From Pseudomonadales bacterium (GTDB lineage: Bacteria; Pseudomonadota; Gammaproteobacteria; Pseudomonadales; Azotimanducaceae): DNA of 64,000 bases. The stretch spans positions 2,418,001 to 2,482,000 of the forward strand of contig WLWP01000001.1 in the NCBI GenBank assembly GCA_012103505.1, given 5' to 3'. The notes beneath the pieces are model-generated. The model did not search any database. It worked only from the letters and a program-made list of their open reading frames with translations, and was not told where the DNA came from. Every line of letters begins with the position of its first letter. Positions within the stretch are counted from its first letter, which is position 1. Shown here in pieces: positions 28,131 through 37,630 of this stretch. The position numbers and the translations under genes were made by a program.

Positions 28131-29558
28131 CTAGAGAACGACGAAGTATACGACTGCTAAGGCCATCGAGGCTTGAAAAATAAACGTCAATTGTAGAAAA
28201 CGACGTGTGAGCGGTTTCGGCTGGACCTCTTTGGGCAATCGAGTCCGTTGGAAATAGAGCGTCAGACCCGACTGCACTGGGAGCATAATGGCGGCAAATG
28301 ATCCGGCGATTGTCACCATCAGAACCGGCCGTTGAAACCCGGCGTAGAGCAACAGCCCTACGAACGGAATGATCATGCCGTACCAGCGGATAATCTTATA
28401 GCGCACATCCACGCGATCACGCTTGAGAAACCCAAGCTCCATTAAATAGTCCGGTATATAACGACCACCTCCCGCCACACCGGCCACGCTTGAGGAAAAG
28501 AGAATACAGAAAGCACCGACAGCAAAGACCCAAATGGACCATTCGCCAAGCGTTCTGGTAAACATGTTAGAAAGCGCAACGATGGTGTCGTTGCCGCTGG
28601 GTTGTTGCCCTGTGGCATGCAGGACACCCGCGCCCAACAGGTAAAAGGGAATCGTGGCCAAGGTCAGTATACAAAGCGTAATCCAAACGTCGGTGCGCAA
28701 TACCTTCAACCAACCTTTCGCGCGTGCTTCCCATTCCGGTGTTCCGTCATAACGGCCGATGCGCGCCGGATAGCCCTTCTCCACACACCAATAGCTGTAA
28801 GAAGATATTTCGCCAGAGTTAACTCCTGTATACCCGTAGGCTGCAAGCGCAAGGACGGCAAACTCCAGCGCAAAATCACCCTGGAAACCAGAAATAAGGT
28901 CTTCAGCTCGTGTAGCGAATTCCGTTGTTTGCATCAGCCCAGCACTGACCATCGTCAAAACGGTGAACGTCATGACAAATAGCAACATGATCTTCTCTAA
29001 CCGGAAGTAGCTCCCTGTACCCAGCAAGAATGCCGTCAATATGGCCAAACCAGCCACAGCGACAACAGGGCTTATCTGCGGAAAGATCAACACAACGGCT
29101 TGACCGGCGCCACCGATCACACCACCTAGTCCTGTGAACCCGGGAATGAATGCGATGATGCCAAGCGCTAAAGGCCAAGAAAATTTGCCCCTCGGACCGG
29201 GGATTTTGCCAGGTGCTCGATTGAGCGCGCGTAGGTAGGTATCGCCACTGATCACGACATACCGGGCGAGCTCTGCCTGCAAAATTGACTTGCTCCAGCA
29301 TGAAAGCAGTACCCACCACAACATGCCGTAACCAACCGCCGCACCAAGGCTCGCAGTGAGTACAATCTCTCCCGAACCGACGATAGTGGCCGAGATAATG
29401 ACGCTAGGACCTAAGTACTTCAGCGTTTGCCGAAAGGTCTTGGGGGGTTCTTCGATACCATCCGCGGGTTGCGTATAGGTATCAACGACATCCGTATCTA
29501 GCTCAACGCCAACGTTTTGTTCCGAATCAGCTTCTGCCACAAACCCTCCCGCACCCAA
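28131..29558 (-). CDS. Nramp-superfamily transporter of a non-canonical type
   Basis: A 475-residue protein with about 11-12 helices and an acidic cytoplasmic N-terminus (1-40). The fold is Nramp-like, but the metal-binding motifs differ: helix 1 has ATIVGSGEIVLT where canonical Nramp has DPGN, and helix 6 has GVNSGEISSYSYW in place of the MPHN-type motif. Both half-helices thus carry a GE pair. Transport of a divalent metal is therefore unproven; Mg or a different substrate is possible. It is divergent from the PQQ dehydrogenase. Confidence 0.8.
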   Translation of the reverse strand: MGAGGFVAEADSEQNVGVELDTDVVDTYTQPADGIEEPPKTFRQTLKYLGPSVIISATIVGSGEIVLTASLGAAVGYGMLWWVLLSCWSKSILQAELARYVVISGDTYLRALNRAPGKIPGPRGKFSWPLALGIIAFIPGFTGLGGVIGGAGQAVVLIFPQISPVVAVAGLAILTAFLLGTGSYFRLEKIMLLFVMTFTVLTMVSAGLMQTTEFATRAEDLISGFQGDFALEFAVLALAAYGYTGVNSGEISSYSYWCVEKGYPARIGRYDGTPEWEARAKGWLKVLRTDVWITLCILTLATIPFYLLGAGVLHATGQQPSGNDTIVALSNMFTRTLGEWSIWVFAVGAFCILFSSSVAGVAGGGRYIPDYLMELGFLKRDRVDVRYKIIRWYGMIIPFVGLLLYAGFQRPVLMVTIAGSFAAIMLPVQSGLTLYFQRTRLPKEVQPKPLTRRFLQLTFIFQASMALAVVYFVVL

Positions 29559-29628
29559 GGTAACAGAGAGGTATCAATATTCAATCATCTATGTGCTTAA
29601 ATGAGCTGGTCTTATCTGGGGAAATCCC

Positions 29629-31551
29629 ATGAAAAATGTAGGTCTAGCTTTCGCAACAATCCTGACATGTGCAACCACTGTCCAAGCAGAAGACAATATC
29701 GAGTGGCCAGCCTACGGTGGTTCTCCGGGTGGTGGGCACTACAGTCGTGCTACCGAAATCACCAAGGTAAATGTCAATAATTTGGTCGAAGCATGGCAAC
29801 ATCGCTCAGGCGATTTTCGCGCAGGTAGCAATGCGATTTTCGACGAGTCTGGCAATGACGATACAACATCCCCTACAGCGTTCGCCGTCACCCCTCTGAT
29901 GGTGGAGAACACCGTCTACTACTGCACGTCATTTAACCGCGTGTTTGCTCTGGAGCCGGACACAGGTGCTGAGAAATGGGTATTCGACCCAGAAGTAGAC
30001 ATGGCGGTAGAAGGCCTCACAAATTGCCGCGGCGTATCCAGCTGGGTCGATGAGCAGAATGAAGATGCGTTCTGCGGTCACCGCATTATGTTGGGCACAC
30101 TGGATGGCCGAATTTTCGCCATCGATGGCAAGTCCGGCAAACGTTGCCCTGATTTTGGCAACAACGGTGAAATCAGCCTGAGTTTGGGACTCACCAAGCA
30201 CGAAGCCTTCGAATACCAAATCACAAGCGCACCAGCCATCATTGGTGACCTTGTTATATCGGGCGCTATGGTGATCGACAGCTTTCGGCCAGATGTCCCA
30301 GCTGGTGTCGTTAGAGCCTATAACATCCGCACAGGTGAATTCGTTTGGGGCTGGAATCCAACCCATCCTGATCGCGAACAAGCTGATGAAGTGGGCACCT
30401 ATACCCCAGGAACCACCAACGTCTGGTCGACAATTTCAGTCGACGCAGAACGCGGCCTTGTGATCGTACCTACCGGTAACTCATCACCCGATTACTACGG
30501 CGGCGATCGCGAAGGTCACCTCGACTACTACTCCTCTTCCGTCGTTGCATTGGACGCAGCAACCGGCGAGGTCAACTGGAACTACCAAACGGTTCATCAC
30601 GACATCTGGGACTACGATATACCTGCCCAACCGACCTTCGTCGATCTCACCATCGATGGTCGGGAGCGACCTGCGGTTGTGCAAGTCACCAAAATGGGTA
30701 TGACCTTCGTCCTTGACCGAGAAACCGGCCAACCACTGCATCCAGTTGAGGAGCGTGCTGTGCCCCAAGAAGGCGCTGTACCTGGCGAGTATCTGAGTCC
30801 AACTCAGCCTTTCCCACTTAAACCTGAGCCGCTACATCAACTCGGCATTACACCAGAAGACGCATGGGGACTGACCTTCATTGACAAAAATCAGTGCAAG
30901 CGCAAGCTCAAGAAGATCCGCACTGGACCGATCTATACACCGCCAAGCCTCGAGGGCACTGCTTATTATCCTTCGCCTCTAGGTGGCAACAATTGGGGCG
31001 CACCTGCGGTCGATCTGGATCGCAAGATCATGATCGCCAACACCCACCACATGGCGATGGAAGTTCGCCTTGCGCCGCAGAATGACTGTCCGGAGGGCGT
31101 CACCTTCCCTCAGCATGGCTCGCAATATTGCGTAATCATGACACCGATCACTTCTGCGCTCGGCGCGCCATGCTCACCACCGCCGTGGGCGACCCTTGCT
31201 GCGGTCGACCTAGAGGCAGGCAACATCCTCTGGCAAATCCCATTTGGTAGCCTCAAGGGTATGGTGCCCTGGCCATTCCACAACATGCTCAACAGCGGCT
31301 GGCAATCGGGCGGACCCATGGTGACCAAGTCCGGCCTCATATTTATCGGCGCGACGATGGATGGTTTTTTTCGTGCCTTCGACATCGAAGACGGTAAGAC
31401 GCTGTGGGAGTATGAGCTGCCGACGAGCGCAAACACTGTGCCGATGAGCTATACCTACAATGGAGAGCAATATGTACTTGTCGCTGCCGGTGGACACTTC
31501 ACATCCCCGCTACCTGCAGGAGACTATGTGACGGCGTTCAAGCTACCCTGA
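29629..31551 (+). CDS. Periplasmic PQQ-dependent dehydrogenase (quinoprotein glucose/alcohol dehydrogenase type)
   Basis: A 640-residue secreted eight-bladed propeller with a signal peptide (1-20, ending VQA). WPAYGGSPGGGHYSRATEI opens the mature protein; tryptophan-docking blades include DTGAEKWVFDP, ATGEVNWNYQTVHHDIWDYD and EAGNILWQIPFG. The VHHDIWDYDIPAQP segment is typical of the membrane-bound glucose dehydrogenase branch, but the membrane domain of Gcd is absent. No heme motif is seen, so electrons should pass to a separate acceptor. GGGGA precedes the ATG. Confidence 0.9.
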   Translation: MKNVGLAFATILTCATTVQAEDNIEWPAYGGSPGGGHYSRATEITKVNVNNLVEAWQHRSGDFRAGSNAIFDESGNDDTTSPTAFAVTPLMVENTVYYCTSFNRVFALEPDTGAEKWVFDPEVDMAVEGLTNCRGVSSWVDEQNEDAFCGHRIMLGTLDGRIFAIDGKSGKRCPDFGNNGEISLSLGLTKHEAFEYQITSAPAIIGDLVISGAMVIDSFRPDVPAGVVRAYNIRTGEFVWGWNPTHPDREQADEVGTYTPGTTNVWSTISVDAERGLVIVPTGNSSPDYYGGDREGHLDYYSSSVVALDAATGEVNWNYQTVHHDIWDYDIPAQPTFVDLTIDGRERPAVVQVTKMGMTFVLDRETGQPLHPVEERAVPQEGAVPGEYLSPTQPFPLKPEPLHQLGITPEDAWGLTFIDKNQCKRKLKKIRTGPIYTPPSLEGTAYYPSPLGGNNWGAPAVDLDRKIMIANTHHMAMEVRLAPQNDCPEGVTFPQHGSQYCVIMTPITSALGAPCSPPPWATLAAVDLEAGNILWQIPFGSLKGMVPWPFHNMLNSGWQSGGPMVTKSGLIFIGATMDGFFRAFDIEDGKTLWEYELPTSANTVPMSYTYNGEQYVLVAAGGHFTSPLPAGDYVTAFKLP

Positions 31552-31555
31552 GTCC

Positions 31556-32335
31556 TCAGGCAACTGCCTGGATCAAAATTCTGCGATCTACCCAGGGTTC
31601 GGGAGCAGTGGGTTCACCGAAGCTCGTCACTTGGACGTCGCTGAACCCTGCACTCGCGAGCATTAACTCAAGCTCGCTTAAGAAATAGAGCCCTATATCG
31701 ATTAACCCTCGCTCCTGCCCTATCTCTTCTCCATCGCGTGACTTAGTCACTTCAATTTCAAGCGTTGTCGTCTGTCGCAGCGGATCAAAATCGTGTTGTC
31801 GAGTACGCAGTTCGAACTCTGAGCCGTCCCTAGCGACTTTCCTCTCAACATGTTTCGGCCAGCTTCGCGGCAATTCCGGCTTTGTGATCCAAGCCTCCCA
31901 GCCTTTGGGACTTTCCAGGTTCGGTAAATAGTGATCCATAACAAAACGGCCGCCTTCGCGTAGATGTCCATGCACACGACGTAGACTTTCGAGATCTTGT
32001 TGCCGTGATCCGCCTAAGCCAAACGCCCCACACATGTAGACACCAGCAAACGATTGGTCGATATCGAGCTGGTGGGCAGCCTGTACGTAGAGTGGACAAG
32101 CGACGTCAGCTTCGGCTAACACCTTCTCTGCCCACTCAATCATATCGTTGGCCGCATCACAGCCAACCATGTCGCGCCTGGCTTTGAGAAACTCCACCAA
32201 CAAGCGGCCAGTGCCACAACCAAGATCCAGAATGGGACCATCTATATCGGAGAATGCGTCGATGAATGTCTGCACATCGTCACCGCCTACATTAAATTCC
32301 GCCCACCACTCAGCAACTAAGCCGTGATGCCAAAT
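31556..32335 (-). CDS. Class I SAM-dependent methyltransferase with a probable ATT start
   Basis: A 259-residue methyltransferase if started at ATT 32335. Motif I is ILDLGCGTGRLLVEF, followed by GCDAANDMIEWAE. Starting at the first conventional codon (GTG 32275) would remove the segment WHHGLVAEWWAEFNVGG, which looks like the conserved N-terminus of this methyltransferase group. No ATG, GTG or TTG exists between that segment and the upstream in-frame stop. ATT at 32333-32335 lies 6 nt after AAGGAG. The substrate is unknown. It follows paiB on the same strand. Confidence 0.82.
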   Translation of the reverse strand: MWHHGLVAEWWAEFNVGGDDVQTFIDAFSDIDGPILDLGCGTGRLLVEFLKARRDMVGCDAANDMIEWAEKVLAEADVACPLYVQAAHQLDIDQSFAGVYMCGAFGLGGSRQQDLESLRRVHGHLREGGRFVMDHYLPNLESPKGWEAWITKPELPRSWPKHVERKVARDGSEFELRTRQHDFDPLRQTTTLEIEVTKSRDGEEIGQERGLIDIGLYFLSELELMLASAGFSDVQVTSFGEPTAPEPWVDRRILIQAVA

Positions 32336-32354
32336 TCTGATCTCCTTCGTTTGG

Positions 32355-32963
32355 TTATTGATCCGCCTTCTCCATCATAATTTTCAGCGCGCTCTCTTCT
32401 TGTAGCGCAGCTATTACCCCAGCACGATCGACGGACGAACGGTTTTGGCTAAGCTTCCATTTACCTTGTACACGTTCAATTGGCATCTCAATGCCAACTA
32501 TGTGATCAAGAAGTTTGTTCGTAAATTCAACCGGCGCATCCGCCACTTGCCAGGGTTCCGGCTGCTCGGCTTCATGCCGTTGCGTCAGTTCAGTCACATG
32601 TGTCAATTTCCAATCCCTTTCGTGTTGCGCCACCGCAGCGCCATACACGTGCACCGCGACATAGTTCCAGGTCGGAACTACTCTGGCATTCGCCTTCTTT
32701 GACGGATACCAATTTGGGGAGATGTAGCCACTTGGTCCAGAAAAAATCGCCAACACCTCCTGCGTACCGTCGAGCTGCTGCCAAACTTCATTAGCCTTCG
32801 GCACGTGCGCCAGTAGCGTTTCGCCATCGGGCGACAACAGCATGGGAAAATGATTGGCAACGGGGCTTGCTCCACCAACGATAAAAGTCGCTAGCGGGTT
32901 CGCGTTGATGACATTGTGTAAATCACGTTCATTGACTTGTTGGAATTGAGATTGAATATGCAC
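32355..32963 (-). CDS. PaiB-family FMN-binding protein
   Basis: A 202-residue PaiB-like protein. PLATFIVGG, ANHFPMLL, AHVPKANEVWQQL, FSGPSGYISPNWY and VPTWNYVAVHVYG are the family's conserved blocks around the flavin-like fold. In Bacillus PaiB was described as a negative regulator of sporulation and protease genes; in proteobacteria the role is unknown. Confidence 0.9.
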   Translation of the reverse strand: MHIQSQFQQVNERDLHNVINANPLATFIVGGASPVANHFPMLLSPDGETLLAHVPKANEVWQQLDGTQEVLAIFSGPSGYISPNWYPSKKANARVVPTWNYVAVHVYGAAVAQHERDWKLTHVTELTQRHEAEQPEPWQVADAPVEFTNKLLDHIVGIEMPIERVQGKWKLSQNRSSVDRAGVIAALQEESALKIMMEKADQ

Positions 32964-32971
32964 AAGTGAAC

Positions 32972-33403
32972 TCAGTGGTATTTCTTGCGCATATCTCTCA
33001 CGCTACGTTCAATGATGGTTCGGAGCACTTTGAGATCCACTCCGGACAGACGTCCGAGATACAGGCAAGAAGATCCAGTCTTGTACTTACCCAATTTATC
33101 TAGCAGTTTCTGGTATTTACTAAAACCCGGCATAATGTAGACGACCATATTCGCCTTGCGCGGTGCAAATCCGGTCAGCATCGCATCACCCTCACGGCCA
33201 CTCTCGTAAACATAGTGGTACTCGCCAAAGCCAATAATGCTCGTACCCCACAACCGCGCTTTCTCACCGGTCACTTCCGCCATTAGGTCAAGCAAAATTC
33301 GAGCATCTTCCGCACGACCCGCGTGATCAACGGATTCAAGAAACTTACGCACACTCGCCTTGTGAGGCTGAGTTTTGTTGTTTGCTTGCGTAGTCCGAGG
33401 CAT
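32972..33403 (-). CDS. DUF1801 domain protein
   Basis: A 143-residue protein from ATG 33403 (MPRTTQANNKT). It carries the DUF1801 core: ARLWGTSIIGFGEYHYVYESGREGD, FAPRKANMVVYIMPGF and CLYLGRLSGVD. The function of the domain is unknown. The frame is open further upstream, but that would cover the start of the divergent GST gene. Confidence 0.85.
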   Translation of the reverse strand: MPRTTQANNKTQPHKASVRKFLESVDHAGRAEDARILLDLMAEVTGEKARLWGTSIIGFGEYHYVYESGREGDAMLTGFAPRKANMVVYIMPGFSKYQKLLDKLGKYKTGSSCLYLGRLSGVDLKVLRTIIERSVRDMRKKYH

Positions 33404-33433
33404 AGTTCGACTCCAAATTGGGGGACTAAGATA

Positions 33434-34039
33434 TTGAAAATTTACCATGCGCCGGGCACCCGGGGTACCCGCGTGATCTGGCTTTGCCATGAACTAGATA
33501 TACCAATCGAGATAGAGATGATCGATTTTTCGATCGAGTGGCGTGCGCGCCCCGAATGGCGAGAGATCAGCCCTCTCGGCAAAGTCCCAGTGCTGTTCGA
33601 TGGCGACACAAAGATGTATGAATCCGGCGCAATGATGGACTACGTACTGGCCAAGTATGGCAACGGTGCCCTGCAGCCCGAACCCGGGAGCTCTGACCAT
33701 GCGGAATACTTGCATTGGCATTGGTTTGCCGAAGCCACTTTTTCACGGCCACTGGGTGAAATCGTTAATCACGGGCGCGAATTTCCAGGCGAAAAGCGCA
33801 TCGATGCCGTAGTAGCGGAAATGGCCAATCGCGGCGTACTCGCCGGACAAATGGTTGCGGATCACTTACAAGGCCGTGCGTATCTACTAGGCGATACGTT
33901 TACTGCTGCCGATATTTCCATGGGCTACACAATAATGTTGTTGGAGAACTTCGTACCCGACAAGTTTCCAGAAGGCTTGCGCGCCTATTGGGATCGACTA
34001 CAAGCACGGCCCGCATACCAAAAAGCAACGTCGGGCTAG
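33434..34039 (+). CDS. Glutathione S-transferase family protein
   Basis: A 201-residue GST from TTG 33434, giving MKIYHAPGTRGTRVIW. The thioredoxin-like N-domain has GKVPVLFDGDTKMYESGAMMDYV (cis-Pro and the SxA gamma-glutamyl site), and the helical C-domain has the AADISMGY N-cap box. GGGGGA precedes the TTG by 8 nt. The longer open frame upstream contains no GST sequence. It is divergent from the DUF1801 gene, the two starts being only 30 bp apart. Confidence 0.88.
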   Translation: MKIYHAPGTRGTRVIWLCHELDIPIEIEMIDFSIEWRARPEWREISPLGKVPVLFDGDTKMYESGAMMDYVLAKYGNGALQPEPGSSDHAEYLHWHWFAEATFSRPLGEIVNHGREFPGEKRIDAVVAEMANRGVLAGQMVADHLQGRAYLLGDTFTAADISMGYTIMLLENFVPDKFPEGLRAYWDRLQARPAYQKATSG

Positions 34040-34104
34040 CTCCTTGCTTGGGTTACGATAGCTCCGTAACCTACTTGAACCACAACACCACGCGGAGTCA
34101 TACG

Positions 34105-34533
34105 GTGAGCGAACAAGAACCAAGCGACATCCCGCAGTCACGTCTTAACCTGATTTGGTCTGTACTGGTGTTCCAACTCCGGCTTATCGTCGATGGATTG
34201 CGCGATGTTGTTCTTGTGCCGATCTCGCTGATTGCTGCGTTGATTGGTCTAATTGCTGGCGGGGCAGAACCAGCTCGTTATTTCAATCAGATTCTTCGCC
34301 TCGGGCGACGTACTGAAACTTGGATCAACCTTTTCGGTCACCGGCGTGGCAGTGGCACTTCCGACGAACTTATCACCCCGTTTAAAGAACGACTCTTCAG
34401 TGAAGCGGAAGCCAATCCGTGGGTACAAAAAGCGGGTGATACGGTCAATCGATCACTCGACCAAGTAAACGACGCCGTACAAAAGCGTAGGGATGACCGC
34501 GACTCAGCAGAGGACACTAAAGTCGATAAGTAG
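34105..34533 (+). CDS. Hypothetical small membrane-associated protein
   Basis: 142 residues from GTG 34105, which follows CGGAG. One long hydrophobic stretch (about 15-55, containing LRLIVDGLRDVVLVPISLIAALIGLIAGG) suggests one or two membrane helices; the rest is soluble and ends in a charged tail rich in Asp and Arg. I do not recognise the family. It directly follows the GST gene. Confidence 0.65.
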   Translation: MSEQEPSDIPQSRLNLIWSVLVFQLRLIVDGLRDVVLVPISLIAALIGLIAGGAEPARYFNQILRLGRRTETWINLFGHRRGSGTSDELITPFKERLFSEAEANPWVQKAGDTVNRSLDQVNDAVQKRRDDRDSAEDTKVDK

Positions 34534-34581
34534 AAGGCCCAGTCATTGCTTTTCCTACGCTTTGTGGGCCAAATCAATCAA

Positions 34582-34606
34582 GGAGATCACCGAGTATCGG
34601 TGCCTC
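34582..34606. other. Interrupted inverted repeat/hairpin upstream of the MAPEG gene
   Basis: GGAG-AT-CACCGA, loop GTA, then TCGGTG-C-CTCC can fold into a hairpin of 6 plus 4 pairs with a small internal loop. No T tract follows, so a terminator is not assured; it could also be part of a leader. Confidence 0.4.
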
Positions 34607-34684
34607 CCAACAGTCCGATTTTGCAGCACCAAATCGTCTAACTGAAGGAACCGTGTAAAAACTCAAATTTTCAGGAGATAAACG

Positions 34685-35071
34685 ATGCCAACAATAACCT
34701 TACTGTACGCAGGCATTCTCGGACTTATGTCCATCGCTCTATCGGCCTTTCCCGGCAGCATGCGCGGCAAAGTCGGTGTTTCCGTGGGCGATGGCGGCAA
34801 TCCGGAATTGTTACTAGCAATCCGCCGCCACGGCAATTTCACAGAGTTTGTGCCTATGGCTATCATATTGATGGCGCTATTAGAACTTAACGGGTTGGGT
34901 ACCTTAACGATGCACATCTTTGGCGGAGTTTTGGTTCTCGCTCGGATATTGCACGCTACTGGCCTTAAGCTCGACGACATCACGACCTTAGGTCGCGGTT
35001 TAGGCGCTGGCGGTACGGCGCTACTGACTGTAGTGATGTCTATTTGGGCGATAACTGAGTTTTTCATATAG
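34685..35071 (+). CDS. MAPEG-family membrane protein
   Basis: 128 residues and four helices. The helix-2 block ELLLAIRRHGNFTEFVPMAIILMALLE is the MAPEG signature, with Arg and Glu that line the glutathione site in microsomal GSTs. It likely acts on lipophilic electrophiles or peroxides in the inner membrane. AGGAG precedes the ATG. Confidence 0.9.
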   Translation: MPTITLLYAGILGLMSIALSAFPGSMRGKVGVSVGDGGNPELLLAIRRHGNFTEFVPMAIILMALLELNGLGTLTMHIFGGVLVLARILHATGLKLDDITTLGRGLGAGGTALLTVVMSIWAITEFFI

Positions 35072-35099
35072 CATCGGCACAAAACCAACCGGGCCTTTT

Positions 35100-35891
35100 A
35101 TGGATATCGTAGAGTTCGTCGTTAGAGACCACGTCGCGTACATCACCCTCAATCGTCCCGAGGCCATGAACGCACTCAATCCGGAACTCCGACATGCGCT
35201 CTCAGAGTGTTGGGATCAAGTTGAGACTGACGATGAAATCTGGCTCGCCGTTGTCACAGGGGCTGGCGATCGAGCTTTTTGCGCGGGGATGGACCTCAAA
35301 CACCGCGCGCGAGAAGTTGACGCCGACGAAGCTCAACGCAAAGCATGGGCTGATATGCAAGCACAAGCCGTGCCTCTCAACACTCGCTGGCACTTCCCAA
35401 AACCCGTGATCGCCAAGGTGAACGGATTTGCACTCGGGGGTGGGCTAGAACTGGCGCTGTCTTGCGACATTATCGTAGCTGCAGAACATGCAGAAGTGGG
35501 TCTGCCTGAACCGCGACGTGGGCTTATAGCCGGTGGCGTTGGTGTGCATCGGCTGCCAAGGCAGATGGGCATGAAAGCCGCCATGGGCTACCTCCTCACT
35601 GGCAGGCATATGACCGCCCAACGCGCCTATGAATTGGGCTTAGTTAACGAAGTTGTCGCAAAAGAAGACCTGGACGCCTGTGTCGATGCTTGGGTTGCAG
35701 ACATTTTGCGCTGCGCGCCTTTGGCCGTTCGAGCCACAAAGGAAGCTGTCATGAAAGGGTTAGACACTACTCTGTCCGAGGCCTTCGAACGCCCGTACGA
35801 CGCAGAAACTATTCGTGCCAACAGCCAGGATGCCATAGAAGGCCCAAAGGCTTTTGCAGAAAAACGCACCCCGAACTGGCAGGGACGATAA
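35100..35891 (+). CDS. Enoyl-CoA hydratase/isomerase family protein
   Basis: A 263-residue crotonase. The oxyanion hole is formed by FCAGMDLK and NGFALGGGLELALSCD. A glutamate is found in VGLPEPRRGLIAGG, where catalytic Glu residues of the superfamily lie. The C-terminal helix KAFAEKRTPNW fits hydratases. It probably hydrates a 2-enoyl-CoA in fatty-acid or aromatic degradation. Confidence 0.92.
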   Translation: MDIVEFVVRDHVAYITLNRPEAMNALNPELRHALSECWDQVETDDEIWLAVVTGAGDRAFCAGMDLKHRAREVDADEAQRKAWADMQAQAVPLNTRWHFPKPVIAKVNGFALGGGLELALSCDIIVAAEHAEVGLPEPRRGLIAGGVGVHRLPRQMGMKAAMGYLLTGRHMTAQRAYELGLVNEVVAKEDLDACVDAWVADILRCAPLAVRATKEAVMKGLDTTLSEAFERPYDAETIRANSQDAIEGPKAFAEKRTPNWQGR

Positions 35892-35899
35892 TCCAAATT

Positions 35900-36250
35900 C
35901 TAGCTTTGGGTCTCATCCACACGATACATCACAGTTTTCTCAGAAATCAGAAAGTTTGCCTCATCAGCCCGGATCGCTGCACTAACTGCAGGCTCTCGAA
36001 TTCTTGCCCAAAACTCAGTAAGGCGCGCCTCGTCTTCAAACCACAGTTCAGTCAATACATCAAAGTCGGGTTTACCGCCTTTGCCTGAAACTTCAGGCTC
36101 ATCAGGCATGAAACTTCGCGTATACCGCTTAATCATCGGTAAAAGCTCTGCAACTAACGGCGCATGACTCGCCTCGTAGTAGGCTTTGAATTCTGCACGG
36201 CTCAGGTGAGACTGCTTGGATATCAGGGCAATGAGTTTTGGCATGTCCAT
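35900..36250 (-). CDS. EthD domain protein
   Basis: 116 residues of a ferredoxin-like EthD fold: KLIALISKQSHLSRAEFKAYYEASHAPLV opens it and the WFEDEARLTEFW block follows. Small EthD proteins accompany degradative enzymes, and some act as hydrolases or oligomeric lyases; the role here is unknown. The start is divergent from the aminotransferase. Confidence 0.85.
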   Translation of the reverse strand: MDMPKLIALISKQSHLSRAEFKAYYEASHAPLVAELLPMIKRYTRSFMPDEPEVSGKGGKPDFDVLTELWFEDEARLTEFWARIREPAVSAAIRADEANFLISEKTVMYRVDETQS

Positions 36251-36324
36251 AGCTTATCATTCTCGTTAACCTATCATCGTCAACTGATTGTCGACAGTTT
36301 CAGAAACCAAGTTAGGTAGTCAAC

Positions 36325-37626
36325 ATGAGTGAACTGAAGTGGCCATTTCTTCCCGGACGCAATATCAGCATTGATCGTGCTGAGGGTATCTATCTGTACA
36401 CCGATAACGGCCAAGAAATCATCGATGCAGCGGGTGGTGCCATCGTTGCGTGCATCGGCCACGGTAATGACAGGGTTGTCGAGGCTATCGCAAAGGCGAC
36501 CAAGCAGACCAGTTACATCGTCCCGCCGTGGATCACGCCCTCGCGTCAGGCCATGCTCGACGCGCTTGCCGACTGGCTGCCGCCATCCTTGACCCGAGTC
36601 CATTGTACTTCTGGTGGATCTGAATCCAATGAAGCGGCAATCAAGATAGCGCTGCACTATCAACAAGCCATCGGGGAGACTTCGCGAACACAGGTTATAG
36701 GCCGCTCGATCAGCTATCACGGCACGACCCTCGCCACGGCTTCAATCAGCGGGCACCCAAGCCGAAAAATCGGTCTGGAGGCGTCTCTACCAAACTTTCT
36801 CGAAGTCGAAACGCCTTACACCCTTCGCTGTCCAGTCTCAGCGAATCAAGGCGACTATTACGTCGATCTATTGGCCCATCTGATTGAAGCAGAAGGCGCG
36901 GAGAACGTCGCTGCACTTCTGAGCGAGCCGATCACAGGCTCTTCGGGTGGCGCCTTGGTTCCGCCGGACGACTATTGGCCGAAGGTGCGCAAGCTCTGTG
37001 ACGACAACGGCATCCTGCTCATCATGGATGAGGTGATGACTGGCTACGGTCGAACTGGACAAGACTTTGGCTTTCAACACTGGCCAATCGAACCGGACAT
37101 TCTAGTTGGCGGCAAAGGCCTGGCCGGTGGTTATGCACCTTTAGGCGGTGTGTTCGCACGAGAAGCCATTGGTGAAGCCATCGAGCAAGCTGGCTTCCAG
37201 GTCATGTTTAACACCTTTGGCGCACACCCCGCGGCCTGTGCCGCAGCCGCGGAAGTCCTCAATATCATGCGCGAAGACAATCTCGTTCAACAAGCTGCCA
37301 CACGAGGCGACTACTTAAGTAACAGGCTGCGCGACCTTTTCTCAAATCACCCTCACGTGGCCGAGACCAGGGGCAAGGGGCTCTTGCAGGCGATCGAAGT
37401 GGTCGCTGACCGGGAGACTCTGGAGCAATTCCCCAAAGATGCGCAAATCTCAAGCAAAATCGTCGTGAAGGGATTACAAAAAGGCGTGTTCTTTTACGGT
37501 GGCGGCACCGGCGTTGTACGGGACATTGTCTGTATGGGCCCACCGCTGACCATCGATGAACCAGCCTTGGATCGAATTGCAGAAACGCTTCTGGAGTGCG
37601 TCGACGAAGCCATCGCCGAGGCCTAA
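36325..37626 (+). CDS. Class III PLP-dependent aminotransferase
   Basis: A 433-residue fold-type I aminotransferase. GGSESNEAAIKIA binds the PLP phosphate, LLIMDEVMTGYGRTG holds the ring-binding Asp, and Lys264 in GGKGLAGGYAPLGG forms the Schiff base. Family members use omega-amino acids or diamines with pyruvate or 2-oxoglutarate. The substrate cannot be assigned. Confidence 0.92.
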   Translation: MSELKWPFLPGRNISIDRAEGIYLYTDNGQEIIDAAGGAIVACIGHGNDRVVEAIAKATKQTSYIVPPWITPSRQAMLDALADWLPPSLTRVHCTSGGSESNEAAIKIALHYQQAIGETSRTQVIGRSISYHGTTLATASISGHPSRKIGLEASLPNFLEVETPYTLRCPVSANQGDYYVDLLAHLIEAEGAENVAALLSEPITGSSGGALVPPDDYWPKVRKLCDDNGILLIMDEVMTGYGRTGQDFGFQHWPIEPDILVGGKGLAGGYAPLGGVFAREAIGEAIEQAGFQVMFNTFGAHPAACAAAAEVLNIMREDNLVQQAATRGDYLSNRLRDLFSNHPHVAETRGKGLLQAIEVVADRETLEQFPKDAQISSKIVVKGLQKGVFFYGGGTGVVRDIVCMGPPLTIDEPALDRIAETLLECVDEAIAEA

Positions 37627-37630
37627 TGAT

